From Candidatus Gastranaerophilales bacterium (lineage in GTDB: Bacteria > Cyanobacteriota > Vampirovibrionia > Gastranaerophilales > Gastranaerophilaceae), in the NCBI GenBank assembly GCA_944326525.1, contig CALVEG010000004.1, positions 96,481-160,480 of the forward strand: DNA of 64,000 bases, written 5' to 3'. Of the stretch, positions 60,728-64,000 are shown piece after piece (the stretch's first letter is position 1; every line of letters begins with the position of its first letter). The notes under the pieces are model-generated. The model ran no database searches. It was not told where the DNA came from and saw only the letters and a list, made by a program, of their open reading frames with translations. The translations under genes and the position numbers were made by a program.

Positions 60728-60779
60728 GTATCTTTCCCGATAGTAATGTAACACAAAAACAATCTATAACAAATAAAAA

Positions 60780-60797
60780 AGCAGGGTTTCCCCTGCT
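60780..60797 (-). terminator. Rho-independent terminator (minus strand)
   Basis: AGCAGGG (60780-60786) and CCCTGCT (60791-60797) pair with a 4-base loop; on the minus strand a TTTTTTATT run follows, ending the 60825 gene. Confidence 0.8.
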
Positions 60798-60824
60798 ATC
60801 TTTACAAAATTCAAGAAGGATTAT

Positions 60825-61058
60825 TCAAAAAGCACTAAGAACGGGTTTGCCTGCAAATTCAATTAAAATTTCTATAACTTTTGGCATTTGGCATATAAAA
60901 GAATAATTGCCTTTAGACAAAGAACACTTTGAACAGTCACAACCTATTGAATAGCATTCCAAGGCTTGTTGTGTCCAAGTTTTTGTAATAGATTCGGAAA
61001 TTTCCCCGTTTGTTTGGGGTTGAAAAGACTCCTCTTTTAATAAATCAACTTTTTTCAT
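60825..61058 (-). CDS. Hypothetical small cysteine-rich protein
   Basis: This 77-residue protein has a polar N-terminus and a cysteine cluster CYSIGCDCSKC followed by CQMPKVIEIL, likely binding a metal or a cluster. GGGGGA precedes the ATG. No signal peptide is seen, so it is cytoplasmic. It lies between a candidate small RNA (upstream) and a terminator. The function is unknown; a zinc-ribbon or Fe-S accessory role is possible. Confidence 0.6.
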   Translation of the reverse strand: MKKVDLLKEESFQPQTNGEISESITKTWTQQALECYSIGCDCSKCSLSKGNYSFICQMPKVIEILIEFAGKPVLSAF

Positions 61059-61166
61059 ACTCTGATTCCCCCAAAAAATGTTACTAACCCCCGCAACTTT
61101 ATTTTAAACAATCAACAGTTCTTTTTAATCCTACAAATAAATGAATTTATAAAAAAATATATGCAT

Positions 61167-61198
61167 AAAAAAAAGCTATGTACTTGAGGTGCATAGCT
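61167..61198 (-). terminator. Minus-strand terminator hairpin without an assigned gene
   Basis: GTGCATAGCT (61189-61198) and AGCTATGTAC (61174-61183) pair at 9 of 10 positions plus a G-U pair, with a T run on the minus strand. It ends the candidate small RNA below. Confidence 0.75.
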
Positions 61199-61240
61199 GT
61201 TGATTAGGGATATGTGTATCTTAGTCTCTAAGGAGTATGG
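61167..61240 (-). ncRNA. Candidate small RNA or leader RNA
   Basis: A TGC-TATATT (extended -10) lies at 61245-61253 on the minus strand. From there a ~72-nt transcript would contain a CTTAG-AGA-CTAAG hairpin (61220-61232) and end in the terminator at 61167-61198. It has no plausible ORF. It could be a free small RNA or a transcribed leader ahead of the 60825 gene, 110 bases downstream. Confidence 0.45.
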
Positions 61241-61396
61241 TTTTAATATAGCAGGTGACCTTAAAAATTAAATCATTCATTTTTACGATGTTTCGTTGAC
61301 AAACTATGTAAAATAATGTAAATTTTTACTATGCAGGTAGCATAAAAATCCCTTTTTGTGTTTAAACATGAATAAAAGTAACAACAGTGAGGCATG

Positions 61397-61786
61397 ATGC
61401 GAGTTTCATTTAATACGTACAAACCTTTTACATATCAAAACAGAATAAATAATCAAACAAGACCTGTTTCAACTCCAAATTTCACTTCTGGATACGGAGC
61501 AGATGATTGGGGTTCCGTAGATGAAACAGAGCTTGAAAACTGCAGCGAATCCGAAAGATGGAAAAATATTGGAATTGCTCTTAAACAAATGACTGTTGAT
61601 GCATTTAAGGAAGCTTATTGCAGTGATCCTAAACCAAAACCGCTTTTATATTCACCGGAGGAATGCAAAAAAGCACGTGAGGAATTTTATAAAGGAACAG
61701 ATTTAGAAGGCGTTGATACCAGCGATCGTTTGCCTAAAGAAGATCCTTTCCCATACGTTTTTGATCCGTATGAAGATGATTTTTAA
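61397..61786 (+). CDS. Hypothetical protein with lineage-type N-terminus
   Basis: This 129-residue protein starts MRVSFNTYKPF and has PNFTSGYG near residue 30, followed by acidic, lysine-rich segments and a terminal DPFPYVFDPYEDDF. GAGG sits 4 bases before the ATG at 61397 (an ATG at 61394 is closer than ideal). No domain or signal peptide is recognised. The FTSGYG block matches the F-x-(S/N)-type block in other small proteins here. Confidence 0.6.
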   Translation: MRVSFNTYKPFTYQNRINNQTRPVSTPNFTSGYGADDWGSVDETELENCSESERWKNIGIALKQMTVDAFKEAYCSDPKPKPLLYSPEECKKAREEFYKGTDLEGVDTSDRLPKEDPFPYVFDPYEDDF

Positions 61787-61869
61787 TTGTTTTTAAGCTC
61801 TTTTTACCGTCAAACAGATATTTTCATGGTATAATTTTATCAATAACAGATTATTAAAGGGATATAAAA

Positions 61870-63297
61870 ATGTTTGACAGTTTAAGCGAAAAATTACAAA
61901 ATATTCTACGTGGCACAAGAGATAAAGAACTTACGCAAGAAAACATGCACGAGGCATTGCGTGAAATTCGTCGTGCACTTTTGGATGCTGACGTAAATTT
62001 AAGGGTTGTAAAAGCTTTTATATCAAATATTAGAGAAAAAGCAGAGGGAGAAAACATTGTACAAGGAGTTGATCCTTCCCAGCAGCTTGTAAAAATTGTT
62101 CATGATGAACTTATAGAACTATTAGGAAAAGAGAAAAGACCGCTTGAACTAAATGGTAATCCGGCTTTAATCATGATGCTAGGGCTTCAGGGTTCAGGTA
62201 AGACTACTTCAAGTGCAAAGCTTGCTGTTAAATTAAAAAAAGAAGGCAAAAATCCGCTTCTTGTAGCCTGCGACGTCTATCGTCCCGCTGCTATTACACA
62301 ACTTCAGACATTAGGAAAAGAGATTGAAGTTGAAGTTTTCACAATTCCTGATTCTAAAGATGTTCAAAATATTGTAGAAAAATCAATTGAACATGCAAAA
62401 AACAATAACTATAATGTTCTAATTCTTGATACAGCAGGAAGATTACAAATTGATACCGATATGATGGCAGAACTGTTGCTTATCGACAGAATTTTTAAAC
62501 CAGACGAAAAACTTCTTGTAATTGATGCAATGACAGGTCAAGAAGCCGTTAATGTTGCAGAAAACTTTGATGCACAGCTTGGTTTAACGGGATTGGTACT
62601 GACAAAACTTGATGGTGATAGCAGAGGAGGATCAGCATTAAGTGTCGCTTACTGCACAGGAAAACCTATTAAATTGACCGGAACTGGTGAAAAACTTCAC
62701 GCCTTAGAGGACTTTTATCCAGAAAGAATGGCAACAAGAATTCTCGGAATGGGAGATATAGTATCACTTGTTGAAAGAGCACAGGAAGTTTTTGACGAAA
62801 AACAGGCAAAAGAATTAGAAGAAAAAATGGCAAAAGCTGAATTTTCTTTTAATGATTTTCTAAAAATGCAAAAACAAATGCAAATGTTTGGGTCAATGGG
62901 AAACCTTCTTGGAATGATTCCTGGGTTAAATATCAGTAAAGACGATCGTGACAAAATTTCACACGAAGGCGAGAAACAATTTAAAAGAATTGAAGTATTT
63001 ATCCAAAGTATGACACCGGAAGAACGTAATAAGCCGGATTTGCTTGATACAAGCCGCAAAAAAAGAATTGCAAAAGGCTGCGGAATGGAATTGTCTGAAA
63101 TAAACAATTATGTCAAACAATTTGAACAAATGCGAACAATGATGAAAGGTTTGCATGATATGAAAGGATTGTTCGGTAAAATGGGCTCACCAGATCCATC
63201 ATCAATGAAGGGAATGCCAAACATGCCTGGATTGAATCCTAAATTAGGCAAACATGCAATGAATAAAGCTTTAAAAATGATGCGAAAATTTAAATAG
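61870..63297 (+). CDS. ffh: Signal recognition particle protein Ffh
   Basis: This 475-residue SRP54 homologue delivers nascent membrane proteins to FtsY. It has an N domain, the GTPase G1 GLQGSGKTTSSAKLA (near 107), DTAGRLQID and TKLDGDSRGG motifs, and a methionine-rich M domain ending with MPGLNPKLGKHAMNKALKMMRKF. The length is typical. AAAGGG precedes the ATG. A 4.5S RNA gene was not found in this window. Confidence 0.97.
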   Translation: MFDSLSEKLQNILRGTRDKELTQENMHEALREIRRALLDADVNLRVVKAFISNIREKAEGENIVQGVDPSQQLVKIVHDELIELLGKEKRPLELNGNPALIMMLGLQGSGKTTSSAKLAVKLKKEGKNPLLVACDVYRPAAITQLQTLGKEIEVEVFTIPDSKDVQNIVEKSIEHAKNNNYNVLILDTAGRLQIDTDMMAELLLIDRIFKPDEKLLVIDAMTGQEAVNVAENFDAQLGLTGLVLTKLDGDSRGGSALSVAYCTGKPIKLTGTGEKLHALEDFYPERMATRILGMGDIVSLVERAQEVFDEKQAKELEEKMAKAEFSFNDFLKMQKQMQMFGSMGNLLGMIPGLNISKDDRDKISHEGEKQFKRIEVFIQSMTPEERNKPDLLDTSRKKRIAKGCGMELSEINNYVKQFEQMRTMMKGLHDMKGLFGKMGSPDPSSMKGMPNMPGLNPKLGKHAMNKALKMMRKFK

Positions 63298-63392
63298 AAT
63301 ATATATAAAGCAAAATTTGCGGATATTTTATAACGTCTTGTTGACAAAAAAGTTTGAGCAAGTAGAATTGAGATACATCTGATAAAGCAAAT

Positions 63393-63480
63393 GGAGGAGT
63401 GCCAGAGCGGTTTATCGGAGCGGTCTTGAAAACCGTCGTACGTGACGAGCGTACCGTGGGTTCGAATCCCACCTCCTCCT
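63393..63480 (+). tRNA. tRNA-Ser (anticodon TGA)
   Basis: The 88-base sequence folds as a class II tRNA: acceptor GGAGGAG with CTCCTCC, anticodon stem GCGGT/ACCGT with loop CTTGAAA (anticodon TGA, reading UCA), a long variable arm (GTACG with CGTAC), and a T arm GTGGG-TTCGAAT-CCCAC. The discriminator is T and the CCA end is not encoded. It lies downstream of ffh. Confidence 0.95.
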
Positions 63481-63483
63481 AAT

Positions 63484-63516
63484 AAAAACGGGCTAACTGT
63501 TGTTAGACCCGTTTTT
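63484..63516 (+). terminator. Rho-independent terminator after tRNA-Ser
   Basis: AAAAACGGG-CTAAC pairs with GTTAG-a-CCCGTTTTT (one bulged A), followed by ATTTTG. Confidence 0.8.
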
Positions 63517-63561
63517 ATTTTGTCTGGTGTTGGAGAGAATTGTTCTTTTACAGAGTAATTT

Positions 63562-63631
63562 GGTCGGAAGTATTTTTTGTCATTGCGAGGGCAAAAGTCC
63601 GAAACAATCTAGCTTTTAGGCGGTCGGAAGT
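63562..63631. repeat. GGTCGGAAGT direct repeat flanking a CATTGCGAGG block
   Basis: The 10-mer occurs twice, 60 bases apart. Between the copies is GTCATTGCGAGGGC and, 10 bases later, GAAACAATCTAG, which resemble the two ends of known dispersed intergenic repeats. Confidence 0.5.
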
Positions 63632-63788
63632 GGTTTGATTATCTCAATTTCAAATTACCCACTTTACTCTTTTTCTACTCACTCAGAATTTTTAATTTTT
63701 GCAAAATTAGCTTTTTCTTTACTTCACAAGCCGATTTTTCCCCCGAGTAATTAAAGAGTAGTTTGAGTAATTTGAGTATTTTAAACTT

Positions 63789-63808
63789 GTTGGGCAAGTA
63801 TGCCCAAC
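63789..63808. repeat. Perfect palindrome
   Basis: GTTGGGCA, a 4-base AGTA centre and TGCCCAAC form a perfect 8-bp inverted repeat. Confidence 0.65.
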
Positions 63809-63901
63809 CTACTGGCTTTCCAAGGGCGTGGTTTTATACGGAGGAGAGGATATAACTGCAAGTATTTCAAAAATTGTGAAATAATTGCTTTATATTGGAT
63901 A

Positions 63902-63930
63902 AAAAGAGTCTCGATAATAGAGGCTCTTTT
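63902..63930 (+). terminator. Orphan terminator hairpin
   Basis: AAAAGAGTCTC and GAGGCTCTTTT form an 11-bp stem with one G-T pair and a T-rich tail. No gene is seen immediately upstream, so it may end a small transcript or a leader. Confidence 0.6.
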
Positions 63931-64000
63931 TGTATAAAATAATTAAGATTTGTACCAAAATAATCATACTAACCGTACACCATAATCAAACCATGTGTTC

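Larger units (their letters stand above)
61059..61396. other. Intergenic region between the 60825 and 61397 genes
   Basis: No gene is seen. It holds the small RNA candidate above and a plus-strand promoter for the 61397 gene: TTGACA at 61296-61301, 17 bases, then TAAATT at 61319-61324. Confidence 0.5.
63517..64000. other. Intergenic region with short repeats to window end
   Basis: No gene is visible in about 480 bases. It contains a GGTCGGAAGT repeat (63562-63571 and 63622-63631), a CATTGCGAGG...ACAATCT block of the kind seen in many dispersed bacterial repeats, a perfect GTTGGGCA/TGCCCAAC palindrome (63789-63808), and a hairpin terminator at 63902-63930. Confidence 0.55.

Noticed and set aside
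1..64000. CRISPR arrays, rRNA genes, insertion sequences with transposases
   Set aside because: No regularly spaced repeats, rRNA signatures or transposase genes were seen on either strand.

Overview
The window is AT-rich, gene-dense bacterial chromosome, almost entirely housekeeping, with a short accessory patch at the left edge. The gene set suggests a Gram-negative-type anaerobic fermenter: a TolC-like outer-membrane efflux protein, many Sec signal peptides, a CtpA-type protease, an iron-containing alcohol dehydrogenase and glycolytic genes, with no respiratory or photosynthetic genes. A dnaG-rpoD pair, a mini-RNase III, many small lineage-specific proteins sharing a short N-terminal signature, and a group 1 sigma factor with an acidic N-terminus make a non-photosynthetic relative of Cyanobacteria (Vampirovibrionia/Melainabacteria, Gastranaerophilales type) my best guess. 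This is inference from gene content, not a database result.

Layout. 1-2.6 kb: the tail of one toxin-like gene, a full paralogue behind a consensus promoter, an opposing small ORF and two sibling XRE regulators. 2.6-13.4 kb: dciA-like gene, nrnA, a YihY-type membrane protein, pgk, an iron alcohol dehydrogenase, a U32/RlhA-type protein, tpiA, a secreted parvulin and prs. 13.5-15.5 kb: a DUF47 (PhoU-like) regulator with a Pit phosphate transporter. 15.5-26.6 kb: recJ, a HAD-Nudix pair, a XerC-type recombinase, a large secreted TPR protein, engB, metG, and DtxR- and HxlR-type regulators. 26.6-32.7 kb: lineage-specific hypotheticals, a nitrilase-family amidase, bioB, a 54-residue LuxR-type helix-turn-helix protein and ispF. 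32.7-38.5 kb: ctpA, aroK-aroB, xerD, a BioD-like protein with an altered P-loop, and aroC. 38.5-49.8 kb: secreted hypotheticals, an amino-acid-type solute-binding lipoprotein, dnaG-rpoD, a second stand-alone LuxR helix-turn-helix protein, lepA and a TrmB-type regulator. 49.8-61.8 kb: a hybrid receiver/histidine kinase, tdk, ribE-ribBA, a CopG-type protein, a membrane-anchored Hsp20-like protein, an orphan receiver, ogt, mrnC, an EF-hand protein and a TolC-like protein. 61.8-64 kb: ffh, tRNA-Ser(UGA) and a repeat-bearing intergenic stretch.

How the genes fit together. pgk and tpiA are separate transcription units, each closed by a good hairpin. The shikimate genes aroK, aroB and aroC lie on one strand, interrupted by plus-strand xerD and the BioD-like gene. 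ribE and ribBA overlap (stop and start share bases), as do the Nudix-HAD pair and the solute-binding protein and its downstream small membrane protein, so these are translationally coupled. dnaG and rpoD overlap by 8 bases, as in a classical macromolecular-synthesis operon.

The most notable global signal is promoter architecture. About a dozen genes have a -10 hexamer placed 6-7 bases before the ATG and no Shine-Dalgarno sequence, implying leaderless mRNAs. Other points of interest are the duplicated toxin-like locus, a candidate minus-strand small RNA or leader near 61.2 kb, a shared N-terminal signature on otherwise unrelated small proteins, and a cysteine-rich insertion in triosephosphate isomerase.
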